A DNA stretch of 64,000 bases from assembly GCF_008693005.1 (NCBI RefSeq), contig NZ_VXKE01000001.1, positions 1 to 64,000 of the forward strand, given 5' to 3'. Under the pieces are notes generated by a model, which saw only the letters and a list, made by a program, of their open reading frames with translations, searched no databases and had not been told where the DNA came from. This document shows positions 26,120 through 35,454 of the stretch, in pieces (positions within the stretch are counted from its first letter, which is position 1; each line of letters opens with the position of its first letter). The DNA comes from Helicobacter canis (GTDB lineage Bacteria > Campylobacterota > Campylobacteria > Campylobacterales > Helicobacteraceae). The translations under genes and the position numbers were made by a program.

Positions 26120-26994
26120 TATGTATCACTTATAAAAAAGCAATCAAGGAGATTTTGAACATACGCATCGCTATCAAAGGGGATAAGATCGCCTTGCTTT
26201 TCACCCATACCAAGATATAGGATAGGGATTTGCAAATAATGCGCAATACTAAGGATTACACCACCTTTGCTTGTGCCATCAAGCTTAGTTACGATAACGC
26301 CCTGTATCTCTACGCTTTGGCTAAAGATTCTAGCTTGCGCTAGAGCTTGTGAGCCCTGCGTGCCATCAAGGATTAAGATTTTGCGCACATTGGCATTTGG
26401 CGCAGCTTTAGCGCAAGTGCGGTCGATTTTCTCAAGCTCTTTTTGAAGATTGACTTGATTGTGCAGCCGCCCTGCGGTATCAATGATTATGTGCTGCACC
26501 CCCCTAGCTAGCCCTGCTTGGATCGTATCATAAGCTAGCGCGCTAGGATCGCTACCTTGCTGCGAGGCGATAATGGGGACTTGCAACTTTGAAGCCCAAA
26601 GTTGCAGCTGCTCAATCGCTGCTGCGCGGAAAGTATCGCCAGCTCCTAGCAGCACTTTTTGTCCTTGTTGCAAGTAATGGTAAGCAAGCTTAGCTATGGT
26701 AGTGGTCTTACCCGCACCATTTACGCCGATGACTAGGGTGATTTGCGGAAGAGTGGATTCTAGCGGGGCTTGTGGTATGGCAGTAGAATCTAGCGCGAAA
26801 AGCTTGGCAAGCTGCTCTTGGACTTGAGCGCGACTGGGGTATTTGGGGAGATGTGAGAGCATAAGCTCAATAAGATCATAATCAATATCCGCTTCGATAA
26901 ATAGCTCTTCTAATATATCTTTATCAATTTTGTCGCTTTTATCAGCAAATATCGAGGCTAGATTCTGGGCGGTTTTAGCAAGATAGGAGAGCAT
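26119..26994 (-). CDS. ftsY: Signal recognition particle receptor FtsY
   Basis: FtsY docks SRP-ribosome complexes at the inner membrane. The 291-residue protein has the NG domain with G1 [15 protein letters not shown], the DTAGR G3 motif, TKLDGTSKGG G4 and a final GxGE-type box (YLGMGEKQGDLIPFD). It lacks the long acidic A domain of the E. coli protein, as usual in Helicobacter. The linker after the N domain (PQAPLESTLPQ) is encoded in part by repeat copies near 26760. Confidence 0.96.
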   Translation of the reverse strand: MLSYLAKTAQNLASIFADKSDKIDKDILEELFIEADIDYDLIELMLSHLPKYPSRAQVQEQLAKLFALDSTAIPQAPLESTLPQITLVIGVNGAGKTTTIAKLAYHYLQQGQKVLLGAGDTFRAAAIEQLQLWASKLQVPIIASQQGSDPSALAYDTIQAGLARGVQHIIIDTAGRLHNQVNLQKELEKIDRTCAKAAPNANVRKILILDGTQGSQALAQARIFSQSVEIQGVIVTKLDGTSKGGVILSIAHYLQIPILYLGMGEKQGDLIPFDSDAYVQNLLDCFFISDT

Positions 26995-27002
26995 TGTAGA
27001 TC

Positions 27003-27716
27003 CTAGTTAGCAAGCTGTGCAATATCGCTAGAAAATATCTCTTCTGGCACGATACCTTCATAGTCTTGGTAGAATCGCTGCTCTGTATCATAAAGCACAA
27101 AATAAGGCAGCTTTGTAGAATCTAGTTTGGATTCTACAAGAGCTTCTTCTTTAGTGGAATCTACTTGCGTGGCTATGCTATCTTCTTTAGATTCTAGGCT
27201 GGATTCTAATGGAGCTTCTAAGCTAGAATCTGGACTTTGTGCTGCAAGCAGGGCATTTGCACGCGCTTGCTTTTTCTCTAGTAGATTCTGCAGTAAAGAG
27301 ACCTTTGAGCTCTCTTGCAAAAGCGTAAAGCCAATGCCAAGCCGATCTTTAACGCTAGCTAGGCTCTCTTCTTGCTTGGTAGATTCTGCTTGAGATTGCT
27401 GATCCTTTTCTAGCACGCCAAGGATTACCACATCTTCTTCATTAGCCTGAAGATGATTTAAATGCGCATAATACCCCTGACACGCTTGGCAATCATCTGC
27501 TAAAAACACTAGCAGCACCACAGAATCCACCTTGCTGCCATTACGCTTAACAAGCATACTATCTTCGTGCAAAGTGATAGTATAGCTACTAGAGTCATCT
27601 GCTTGGAAGCTATGCTCTTGCAATGGGCTTTTATCATCACTAGAGCAGCCCATAAACAAGCCACCTACAAACAAGCCACAAACCACAATAACGCGCTTTA
27701 GAACAACACTCTTCAT
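27003..27716 (-). CDS. Thioredoxin-like lipoprotein
   Basis: A 237-residue exported lipoprotein: lipobox LFMGC with Cys24, then a thioredoxin-like fold with the active pair in LADDCQACQGYY (Cys76/Cys79). The following beta strand VVILGVL fits. After residue 120 lies a low-complexity segment rich in LES/VDS motifs that coincides with two exact and several near copies of the window's 9-mer; the C terminus (PYFVLYDTEQRFYQDYEG) resumes the fold. The role is probably periplasmic thiol redox, inferred from the CxxC. It lies between ftsY and rny. Confidence 0.8.
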   Translation of the reverse strand: MKSVVLKRVIVVCGLFVGGLFMGCSSDDKSPLQEHSFQADDSSSYTITLHEDSMLVKRNGSKVDSVVLLVFLADDCQACQGYYAHLNHLQANEEDVVILGVLEKDQQSQAESTKQEESLASVKDRLGIGFTLLQESSKVSLLQNLLEKKQARANALLAAQSPDSSLEAPLESSLESKEDSIATQVDSTKEEALVESKLDSTKLPYFVLYDTEQRFYQDYEGIVPEEIFSSDIAQLAN

Positions 27717-27751
27717 ACAATTCTCCTTACAATAGATCTATCTTTGCCATA

Positions 27752-29326
27752 TCAGTGCGCAAACTCCACTGCACGCACTTCGCGTATCACACTTACTTTA
27801 ACTTCACCCGGATAATTTAGAGTCGATTGAATCTCTTGGGCGATTTCTTTAGCTAGCACGATGCTTTGGGAGTCGCTTACAATATCTGCTCGCACAATCA
27901 CGCGCAGCTCACGTCCGGCATTGATAACATAAGCTTGCTTGACACCAAGCTTATCTTGGGCGATTTTCTCTAAATCTTGCATTCTGGTTAAAAAGCTCTC
28001 CAGCACATCGCGCCTAGCCCCCGGGCGCGCAGCAGAGAGCGTATCTGCCGCACACACCGCTGCTGCCTCTACACTCTCAAAAGGCTCGTTGCCGTGGTGA
28101 GACATAATAGCATTGATAACCACAGGGTGCTCTTTATACCGCTTGCAAATCTCTGCCCCAAGGGCTACATGATTTCCGCTACCTTGATCAATCGTTAAAG
28201 CCTTACCAATGTCGTGCAAAAGCCCAGCGCGTTTTGCTAGCTTCTCATCGCCGCCAAGCTGGGCAGCGATAATGCCTGCTAGTTTAGCTGTTTGGATAGA
28301 GTGTCCAAGGGCATTTTGCCCAAAGCTAGCTCGGTAGCGCAGCTTGCCAATGAGCCTAATGATTTCTGGGTGGGGAAAATCGATCCCCAAGTCAATTAAG
28401 ACACTCTTCCCTTCATCAAGGATCTCTTGCTCCATTTGCTCCTGCACGCGCGCATAGACTTCCTCGATCCTAGCGGGGTGGATTCTACCATCTTCAATGA
28501 GAATATTAAGCGTCTTTAGCGCAATGGCACGGCGATAAAGATTAAAGCTACTTAAGATAATGGTCGCTGGCGTATCATCGATAATCACATCAACCCCACT
28601 AATCATCTCAAGCGTTTTGATATTGCGCCCTTCTTTACCAATGATTCTGCCTTTCATCTCATCATCTGGGAGTGTTAGGACATTGATAAGTCGCTCTGCC
28701 GCAAACTCTCCTGCATACCTGCTAGTAGCAAGTGCCAAAATATGGTTGGCTGTTCTTTGCGCTTGATCTTTAGCCTCTTTCTCATAGCGACGGATAAGGT
28801 GGGCTTTTTCATCAATAAGCTCATTTTCTAAATTCTTTAGCAAGATATTTTTGGCTTCTTCTTTGGTTAGCCCTGTATAGTGGCTTAACTGATGATTAAG
28901 CTCATCAATTAAGCTAAGGTATTGCTTTTTGATGTTTTGATGCTCTTGCTTGTGCATAAGCAGCTCGTGTTGCTCATTTTTGATTTGTGCTTTTTGCTGA
29001 TCGATTGCTGCTTGCTCGCATTGGAGTCTATCTTGGAGATTTTGCTCTCTGCGATCTAGGGCGTGGAGCTTGTGCGTGTATGTTGTTTGGAGTGCGTGCT
29101 CCTTTTCCTTATAGCTTTGCTCTAAGGAGAGCTGCATATCTTTTAGCTCGAGTTGTTTTTTATGCAAGAGATTTTGTGCTTCTAGCTCGATTGCTTGGGC
29201 TTTTGCCTTTGCCTGCTCAAGCAAATGGCTAGCATCAAGAGCGAAAAACTTTTTGCACGCTAGATAGACGCTTAACCCTACAAGAAGCCCGAATCCTAGA
29301 AACCCTATGAGAAGAATCCACCACAT
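27752..29326 (-). CDS. rny: Ribonuclease Y
   Basis: Membrane-bound endoribonuclease that starts mRNA decay. At 524 residues it has the N-terminal anchor (WWILLIGFLGFGLLVGLSVYLA), a long Gln/Glu-rich coiled coil, a KH domain (GRIIGKEGRNIKTLE, about residues 226-240) and the HD domain (LLHDIGKALT near residue 370; the metal pair His-Asp is present). The start overlaps the 3' end of the cyclo-ligase gene by 92 bases. AAGAGG precedes the ATG by about eight bases. Confidence 0.96.
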   Translation of the reverse strand: MWWILLIGFLGFGLLVGLSVYLACKKFFALDASHLLEQAKAKAQAIELEAQNLLHKKQLELKDMQLSLEQSYKEKEHALQTTYTHKLHALDRREQNLQDRLQCEQAAIDQQKAQIKNEQHELLMHKQEHQNIKKQYLSLIDELNHQLSHYTGLTKEEAKNILLKNLENELIDEKAHLIRRYEKEAKDQAQRTANHILALATSRYAGEFAAERLINVLTLPDDEMKGRIIGKEGRNIKTLEMISGVDVIIDDTPATIILSSFNLYRRAIALKTLNILIEDGRIHPARIEEVYARVQEQMEQEILDEGKSVLIDLGIDFPHPEIIRLIGKLRYRASFGQNALGHSIQTAKLAGIIAAQLGGDEKLAKRAGLLHDIGKALTIDQGSGNHVALGAEICKRYKEHPVVINAIMSHHGNEPFESVEAAAVCAADTLSAARPGARRDVLESFLTRMQDLEKIAQDKLGVKQAYVINAGRELRVIVRADIVSDSQSIVLAKEIAQEIQSTLNYPGEVKVSVIREVRAVEFAH

Positions 29327-29960
29327 TATAAAAACCTCTTACATTGCGTATCTTTAATGTATAGCTGATATATTCGTGTGCGTTAATATCAAACCCTTGT
29401 GTTATATAAGTGCTAGATATATGGAGATTTTGACTGACAAACACCCTATATGGCGATGATGACCTAGGACTAAATGACCGATCATACACACCCTTCCCCA
29501 TACCAATACGACCAAATGCCATATCAATCCCAAGACTTGGGATCAACACGAAGTCAATTTTACGGGAGTGCTGATAGGATAGCTTTGGCTCAAAAATCCC
29601 TAAATGATTCTGCACTAAGGGCAGGCGATATGGTAGCATTTTTACCTTAAGACCTTGCATAGTTGGGAGAAAAACTTGCCTGCTTTTGTGCCTTTTGAGT
29701 TTCTTCAATAGGGGCAGAATGTCTGGCTCGTGGGGTAGCGGATAAAACAGCGCGATATGTCTAAAATCCTGTCGCGTGATTAAAGACTCTAGATAAGCAC
29801 AAAGCTTTAGGCTAGCATAGCGGCTTGGTATTTTGGCAAAAGCATACGCAAACGACTTTGCAAAAAGACGAAAATCACGCTTGCTAGCAAAAGCCCTAGA
29901 AGTATGCGCTGAGATGGGATAGATAGGCAGAGCGCCGCAACCCCTAGAATCTAGGGACAT
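29235..29960 (-). CDS. 5-formyltetrahydrofolate cyclo-ligase family protein
   Basis: A 241-residue member of the 5-FTHF cyclo-ligase family that converts 5-formyl-THF to methenyl-THF at the cost of ATP. The signature is LIPSLGIDMAFGRIGMGKGVYDR, with the basic helix KRDFRLFAKSFAYAFAKIPSR at the N side. The last 40-odd residues (after INAHEYISYTL) are not conserved and read through the first 92 bases of rny, so the true functional end is probably near the rny start. It follows the CorC-type gene by two bases. Confidence 0.75.
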   Translation of the reverse strand: MSLDSRGCGALPIYPISAHTSRAFASKRDFRLFAKSFAYAFAKIPSRYASLKLCAYLESLITRQDFRHIALFYPLPHEPDILPLLKKLKRHKSRQVFLPTMQGLKVKMLPYRLPLVQNHLGIFEPKLSYQHSRKIDFVLIPSLGIDMAFGRIGMGKGVYDRSFSPRSSSPYRVFVSQNLHISSTYITQGFDINAHEYISYTLKIRNVRGFYNVVDSSHRVSRIRASCRVKRLSSVQKVFRS

Positions 29961-29962
29961 AA

Positions 29963-31291
29963 TTAGACTTCTTGATCCATCTTATGGGCTTTAAGCCGCT
30001 TGATCCTTGCGCCATCCATTGCCAAAACACTAAACTCCAAAGCACCTGTTTGCACGACATCGCCCACTTCTGGCAGCCGCCCAAGCAGGCTGAAAACATA
30101 GCCCCCTATGGTAACTTGCTCAAACTCTTTGGCAAACTCCACACCCATAAGCTCTTCTACACTTTCTAAATCCAGCATTCCATCAAGCTCATAGGTATCT
30201 GGGCTAATTTGCGTGAAATCTTGGTTTTTACAATCGTGCTCATCAGTAATATCCCCCATCACTTCTTCAATAATATCCTCCATTGTTAAAAGCCCTGCTG
30301 TCCCGCCATACTCATCAATGATTAGTGCAGTGTGGATCTGCTCCTTGTTCATAGTTTTTAGGATTTCTACAATGCGCGCTGTTTCTGGGACAATGATCAT
30401 TTTGCGGATAATTTGCTCAAAGTTGATAGGTGAAGGGCTTGGCGTCTTAGGCTGGCTGATTCTACTTATAAGCAAGTCGCGTATATGAAGCATACCGATA
30501 ATATTGTCTTTATTGCCGTTGCAGTATGGATAGCGCGTGAAGTTTGTTTGTGTAACGATAGAGAGATTTTCTTCATAGCTATTATCAGCATAAAGACACA
30601 CCATATCTTTGCGAGGGGTCATAATCTCTTTAGCAATGGTTTCAGAAAAATCCACAGCATTTTTGATAATCTCCCCTTCTAAAGAGTCGATAAAACCGCC
30701 CTTTAGGCTTTCGCCCACGATGATTTTTAGCTCCTCTTCAGAATGAGCATTTTCCTCTTCGCTTGCTGGCTGGATACCTATGCGCCGTAGGACAAAATTC
30801 GCAAGCTTGTCGAACAAAACAATAATGGGATAAAAAATAACAGAAAAATAATAAAGCGGATAAGAAATAAGCAATGCGGATTTTTCCGTTTTGGCAATGG
30901 CAATGGATTTTGGGACAATTTCACCTAGCACCACATGAAAAAGCGTAATAAGCGTAAAAGCAATAATAATGCTAATGGTGTGGATAATAAGAGAGTCTTC
31001 AGGCAAAATACTTTCAAAAGGAATTGCCACAAGCTTGGCAAGTGCTGGCTCACCAATCCACCCCAAAGCAAGCGAGCTTAGCGTAATCCCAAGCTGCGTA
31101 GCACTTAGATAAGAATCTAGCTTTTTGGTGATAGAGAGAGTAAGCTTAGCGGTGTTATTGGTCTTAGATAATTCTTCAAGCCTAGAGCGGCGCACCTTGA
31201 CAATCGCAAACTCTGCGACAACAAAAAAGGCATTAAGCAGAACAAAAAATAATGCAAGAAGTAGCATTACAACCGAGTGATACGGGTCCAA
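29963..31291 (-). CDS. HlyC/CorC (CNNM) family protein with CBS pair
   Basis: A 442-residue membrane protein: an N-terminal DUF21 domain with about four helices (residues 1-190), two CBS domains from about residue 215 to 340 (EIMTPRKDMVCLY, and DEYGGTAGLLTMEDIIEEV) and a C-terminal CorC/HlyC transporter-associated domain. Members are linked to magnesium/cobalt efflux. The order of this gene, the cyclo-ligase and rny is conserved in H. pylori (HP0758-HP0760). The ion is inferred from the family. Confidence 0.9.
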   Translation of the reverse strand: MDPYHSVVMLLLALFFVLLNAFFVVAEFAIVKVRRSRLEELSKTNNTAKLTLSITKKLDSYLSATQLGITLSSLALGWIGEPALAKLVAIPFESILPEDSLIIHTISIIIAFTLITLFHVVLGEIVPKSIAIAKTEKSALLISYPLYYFSVIFYPIIVLFDKLANFVLRRIGIQPASEEENAHSEEELKIIVGESLKGGFIDSLEGEIIKNAVDFSETIAKEIMTPRKDMVCLYADNSYEENLSIVTQTNFTRYPYCNGNKDNIIGMLHIRDLLISRISQPKTPSPSPINFEQIIRKMIIVPETARIVEILKTMNKEQIHTALIIDEYGGTAGLLTMEDIIEEVMGDITDEHDCKNQDFTQISPDTYELDGMLDLESVEELMGVEFAKEFEQVTIGGYVFSLLGRLPEVGDVVQTGALEFSVLAMDGARIKRLKAHKMDQEV

Positions 31292-31328
31292 TTTGACTCC
31301 TTAGGATAAAAGCTGGAGTATAGCATAT

Positions 31329-32912
31329 TTATCCTAAAACTTTTTGAATGGTAAAAAAGGCTATTGCCCCAAGCACGCCAGAAGCAGGCACAGTGATAAT
31401 CCAAGAGGCGATAATGCGATTAATCTCACTGCGTTTTACAAGCTCGTGCTTGTAAAATTTCTTTAACTCCTTTTTCTCTTTTTTGTTTAGGTAGAAATCA
31501 TCGCTTTGTGTTTTATCTTTAAGAAGCTCTAGCATCGCGCTCTTTTGCTTGACATTGGCTTTAGCAAAGTTTCTTAAGAAAGTCTCTATAGTCTTTTGAT
31601 CTTTGCCTTTATGGGCTTTGATGATTTGCTCGCACATTTCAAAATACCTGCCCTTAATGTATTCACGCAAAAACCCCACACCAATAACAGCACCAATGGC
31701 AATATGTGTCGAGCTAACAGGAAGTCCCAAGGCACTTGCAAGAAGCACTGTGAGTGCAGCACTCATAGCAATACAAAATGCCCTCATTCTATCAAGCTCT
31801 GTAATTTCGCTTCCCACGGTGCGAATGAGCCTTGGTCCATAAAGCCCAAGCCCAAGCGAGATCCCAACCCCACCTACAAGCATAATCCAAAATGGCACAC
31901 TTGCTTTAGCTATTCCACCAGATTCTGCAGATTCTGCTAGAGATTGATGGATAGCAGCAAGAGGTCCTATAGCATTGGCAACATCATTTGCTCCGTGTGC
32001 AAAGCTCAAAAGTGCTGCGGAAAAAATAAGCGGAATAGTAAAGAGCGTATTGATAGATTCTTTCGTATTGTCAAGCTGGGAGGCTTTTTTACGGATAATT
32101 GGTGTCGTGATAAAATACCCAGCCACTGCCACAACAAAAGCTATGCTAATTGCCTGCCACGCACTAAATGGATAAAGCTTAGAGAATCCCTTAAGCATAA
32201 GATAAACCCCAAATGCCCACACCATAACAAACACCAAAATCGGCACTATCTTTTTTGCAGCTTCTTTTTTATCTTGCTTATAGGTGATTGTGCGCTTAAT
32301 AAAAAGTAAGAAAAGCACAGCAATGACCCCTCCAAGCACAGGGGAAAGCACCCAGCTTGAAGCAATTGTCCCAAGCACCCACCAATTTGCCACGCCAAAG
32401 CCACCAGCAGCGATCCCTGCGCCAAGCACACCGCCTACGATAGAGTGCGTAGTTGATACAGGTGCGCGCAAAATAGTTGCAAGATGCACCCATATTGCTC
32501 CAGCGATCAAAGTAGCAAGCATAACAAACAAAAACACCTGCGAGTCGCTGATATTTTTAGGATCAATAATGCCTGATTTAATGGTATTAACAACATCACC
32601 CCCAGCCAAAATAGCCCCGCTTGCTTCACAAACAGCCGCAATGATAATCGCCCCTGTAAGCGTGATAGCTTGCGATCCAACAGCAGGTCCAACATTATTA
32701 GCCACATCATTTGCGCCAATACTCATCGCCATATAACCGCCAACTAGCGTGGCAAATGCAAGTAGTATGGGGTGCGATCCGCCACCAAAGTTTATGGCGA
32801 TAATTGCGATAGCCACCATAAACAACACAACAGCCCCAATTTTGATCCGGTCTATTTGGTTGTCTTTTGTATTAACACCTTGCTGAATCTTTTTTATATC
32901 CCTAATGTCCAT
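31329..32912 (-). CDS. pit: Inorganic phosphate transporter, Pit/PHO4 family
   Basis: A 527-residue permease with the duplicated PHO4 motif: SIGANDVANNVGPAVGSQAI in the N half and SFAHGANDVANAIGPLAAI in the C half, each with the conserved Asn-Asp. About ten membrane helices are separated by a cytoplasmic loop, with a basic segment near the C terminus. Transport is low-affinity phosphate (or metal-phosphate) symport in this family. It matches the H. pylori HP1491 type. The gene is monocistronic, with flgE downstream in the same direction. Confidence 0.93.
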   Translation of the reverse strand: MDIRDIKKIQQGVNTKDNQIDRIKIGAVVLFMVAIAIIAINFGGGSHPILLAFATLVGGYMAMSIGANDVANNVGPAVGSQAITLTGAIIIAAVCEASGAILAGGDVVNTIKSGIIDPKNISDSQVFLFVMLATLIAGAIWVHLATILRAPVSTTHSIVGGVLGAGIAAGGFGVANWWVLGTIASSWVLSPVLGGVIAVLFLLFIKRTITYKQDKKEAAKKIVPILVFVMVWAFGVYLMLKGFSKLYPFSAWQAISIAFVVAVAGYFITTPIIRKKASQLDNTKESINTLFTIPLIFSAALLSFAHGANDVANAIGPLAAIHQSLAESAESGGIAKASVPFWIMLVGGVGISLGLGLYGPRLIRTVGSEITELDRMRAFCIAMSAALTVLLASALGLPVSSTHIAIGAVIGVGFLREYIKGRYFEMCEQIIKAHKGKDQKTIETFLRNFAKANVKQKSAMLELLKDKTQSDDFYLNKKEKKELKKFYKHELVKRSEINRIIASWIITVPASGVLGAIAFFTIQKVLG

Positions 32913-33066
32913 ATCGCACTCTCCTTAATAACCCCATTAACTGCGCGGTAGCAAATAGCCTAGTAAAAGCAAGCATAAAGTAAAATAAAATATTGAGATA
33001 TTTTAAAGAGATATAGCCAAAAGGTGGCAAGAAGTAGGTAGAATCTAAATTTTCACTAGCCCAATC

Positions 33067-33089
33067 TAGGTGTGCCATAAGCACACCTA
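33067..33089. terminator. Perfect hairpin downstream of flgE
   Basis: TAGGTGTGC and GCACACCTA form a 9-bp stem with a five-base loop (CATAA), starting 11 bases beyond the flgE stop. No long T-run follows on either strand, so it may stabilise the mRNA 3' end or terminate weakly. The rest of the 187-bp gap to pit is A/T-rich with no gene. Confidence 0.5.
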
Positions 33090-33099
33090 AGCAATCAAC

Positions 33100-35250
33100 C
33101 TACTGCTTAAGGTTGAGCAAGGTATTTAGAATCTGATCTGAAGTGGTAACAGCTTTGGAGTTTGCCTGGAAGCCGCGCTGCACGACGATAAGCTGTGTGA
33201 GCGAGCGGCTTAAATCCACATTACTCATCTCAAGCTTAGACCCAGAGACACCACCGCGGCGACCGGTATTTGCCGCACCAATCATCGCTTGCCCGGAGTT
33301 TCCAGTTGATGAAAACACATTGCCGCCTTCAGCTTGAAGCCCCGTATTGTTAGCAAAGTTTGCTAGGGCAACTTGTGCTAGGGCTAGCGTGCGTCCGTTG
33401 CTAAATGAGCCTAGTAATGATCCCACCGAGTCAAAGCGTATATCCACCAAATCCCCAGCCCCATAGCCATCTTGCTCGATGGCATAGGTTTCTGACTGCT
33501 TATCCACGCTTGTAAGTCCGCCAAAGCCGCCTGTGGAGCCAAATGATAGGCTTAGTCGTTGTGGTGCGATCGAGCCGTTCTTGGGATCAAACTGCAAGAT
33601 AGGTGGATTCATACCCGCCAAACTTCCATCGCTATTGAAGCGCAGTCGCCCACCCTCAAAGATATTTGGACGCGTAGCAGAAGCTCCATAAATGACAGAA
33701 GGCTCTGGGACAATCGCCCTAAAGCTCCACTCCGCCGAGCCTGTTTTGACAAACTCAAAGCGGATTGTGTGTTTAGAGCCTAGCGAGTCAAAAAGCTCGA
33801 TTGTCGTGGTGTGTGTCGCGTGGCTTAGGCGAGTGGTTGATACAGACGCCCCGCCCTCTAGTAGCGAAGCAGTATTAAGCCCACGCATAGTGTTTCTAAA
33901 TAACACATTGGTAGAGACCTGATCTGATCCATAGGAAGCGACAAATATTGACATATTTTGCACTTCTTCATCGCCATTATCTTGGTTTAGCATTTCAAAC
34001 ATACCAAACTTATTGATAGTAACAGACACAGAAGCCGTAGAGTCGTTATACTCTTTATCTGGCTCTTTAATCATATTTGCATCATACTGCAAGAGCCTGC
34101 GTAGCTCTTCTGTCGTCCTAAACTGCCCTGTCGATGAGTCTGGAGACTCTGACTTAGTATAGCGATAGCGGAAGGAAGTGATGTCAGAATCTCCTTCAAC
34201 AAAGTTTTCAAACGCACCGGTGCCGCCTTTGGTGATGATGATGTTTTTGGTCTTTTCATCGCCGTCCATTTCATTGCGATTGACAAGCTTTAGGAGCTTG
34301 CCCTCCATATAGGCTTCAATCCCTGTTTTATCACGCACGCCGTTGATTGCATTTTGCGCGGCTACAAGCGTAGAGATCCCGCTCATCGCAGAGTCATTAG
34401 AGAAAGACACTTTCGCGCCATTGATAGTGATAGAGCTATTTTCTTTGGTAGGGACTACGCTATTTATCATTTGAGCATTCTTATAGCTCACCCATATCCC
34501 TTGATTTTCTGTAAGTCCAAAGGCATCGCCATCTTGGTTGAAGAGTGCGCCCATATCTTCTTGCATTTGTGTGAGATTCCCAGCGGAGTCATAGAGCGGA
34601 TTTACCCCATCAGAAGGCGTTTTGGTCGTAGAATCTAGTGCGTAGATATTGGCATTTTGGTCAGAGTGGCGTCCGGCGTTGAGATTAGCACGGAGTTTGA
34701 TATTAGTAGAAGATCGCGCGGGCATTACCATATTTGGATCGATTTGGATATTGCGGATAGGTCCTGTGCTATCGATATGGTAAAACTCCTGCTCGCTCAT
34801 TTTTGAGGCATTTTTCAAGTCGTCTTTGAGCCAGCCTTGCACGACATAGCCGCCCGTTGTTACAAGATTGCCATCTGCGTCAAACAAAAAGCTCCCATCG
34901 CGCGTATAATTAAGCGTGATCCCTTTATCTGGGGAGATGACAAAAAAGCCTTCCCCCTCAATCGCCATATCAGTTTTAACATCGGTGTTTTGCGTGCTTC
35001 CTTGTGAGAAGACCTTTGTCGTGGCGTTAATCCCAACACCTAGCCCCACGGAGAAGTCATTCTGTCCTCCAAGCCCTGTTTTGTAGGGGGCGGTGGCGAT
35101 GAGCTTTGTTTGAGAAAGCATATCGACAAATGATGCGCGAGAGTATTTGAACCCAACTGTATTGACATTGGCGATATTGTTACTCTCAATATCCAAAGCA
35201 ATTTGATGCGCCTGCATACCACTTACACCTGACCATAACGACCGTAGCAT
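33100..35250 (-). CDS. flgE: Flagellar hook protein FlgE
   Basis: FlgE polymerises into the flagellar hook. The 716-residue length matches the long Helicobacter FlgE. The N-terminal rod-like helix (MLRSLWSGVSGMQAHQIALD) and the C-terminal NVDLSRSLTQLIVVQRGFQANSK helix are the paired D0 segments; the middle holds the surface domains and the IELFDSLGSKHTIRFEF block. I chose the ATG at 35250, five bases after AAAGGA. A longer reading frame from 35301 would run through the sigma-54 promoter. Sigma-54 control is shown by an exact GG-N10-GC site upstream. Confidence 0.97.
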   Translation of the reverse strand: MLRSLWSGVSGMQAHQIALDIESNNIANVNTVGFKYSRASFVDMLSQTKLIATAPYKTGLGGQNDFSVGLGVGINATTKVFSQGSTQNTDVKTDMAIEGEGFFVISPDKGITLNYTRDGSFLFDADGNLVTTGGYVVQGWLKDDLKNASKMSEQEFYHIDSTGPIRNIQIDPNMVMPARSSTNIKLRANLNAGRHSDQNANIYALDSTTKTPSDGVNPLYDSAGNLTQMQEDMGALFNQDGDAFGLTENQGIWVSYKNAQMINSVVPTKENSSITINGAKVSFSNDSAMSGISTLVAAQNAINGVRDKTGIEAYMEGKLLKLVNRNEMDGDEKTKNIIITKGGTGAFENFVEGDSDITSFRYRYTKSESPDSSTGQFRTTEELRRLLQYDANMIKEPDKEYNDSTASVSVTINKFGMFEMLNQDNGDEEVQNMSIFVASYGSDQVSTNVLFRNTMRGLNTASLLEGGASVSTTRLSHATHTTTIELFDSLGSKHTIRFEFVKTGSAEWSFRAIVPEPSVIYGASATRPNIFEGGRLRFNSDGSLAGMNPPILQFDPKNGSIAPQRLSLSFGSTGGFGGLTSVDKQSETYAIEQDGYGAGDLVDIRFDSVGSLLGSFSNGRTLALAQVALANFANNTGLQAEGGNVFSSTGNSGQAMIGAANTGRRGGVSGSKLEMSNVDLSRSLTQLIVVQRGFQANSKAVTTSDQILNTLLNLKQ

Positions 35251-35282
35251 TTTCATCCTTTGTGGTGAATTTGCCAAATGGT

Positions 35283-35303
35283 GAAGCAAAATCCATTCCA
35301 AAA
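35283..35303 (-). promoter_or_regulatory. Sigma-54 promoter of flgE
   Basis: On the minus strand TTGGAATGGATTTTGCTT carries GG (35299-35298) and GC (35287-35286) exactly ten bases apart, the rigid -24/-12 spacing of sigma-54 promoters, and TTGCTT is the usual Helicobacter -12 form. Transcription would start about 12 bases downstream, leaving a leader of roughly 24 bases before the flgE ATG. Known H. pylori flgE is RpoN/FlgR-dependent. Confidence 0.9.
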
Positions 35304-35418
35304 TGGAGTGTTATATCAATACAATCACTCATTGCCAAGCCCTAGAATCTAAGCAGCAATCTACTCCTTATATAAAGTCCGCTTTACTAGATTCTAGTAG
35401 AGAAACCAACCACAACTT

Positions 35419-35454
35419 ATAAGAGCTAGATTCCACATAGAATCTAGCTCTTAT
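35419..35454. terminator. 15-bp perfect hairpin at the end of the CapA-type gene, containing the 9-mer
   Basis: ATAAGAGCTAGATTC (35419-35433) pairs perfectly with GAATCTAGCTCTTAT (35440-35454) around a six-base loop. The stem contains GAATCTAG/CTAGATTC halves of the repeated 9-mer, and the minus-strand stop codon of the CapA-type gene lies in the stem. There is no T-run; function as a terminator is inferred from position. Confidence 0.55.

Noticed and set aside
32902..33084. 60-codon minus-strand frame between pit and flgE
   Set aside because: No ribosome site and no protein-like composition; it reads through the flgE-end hairpin and the pit leader.
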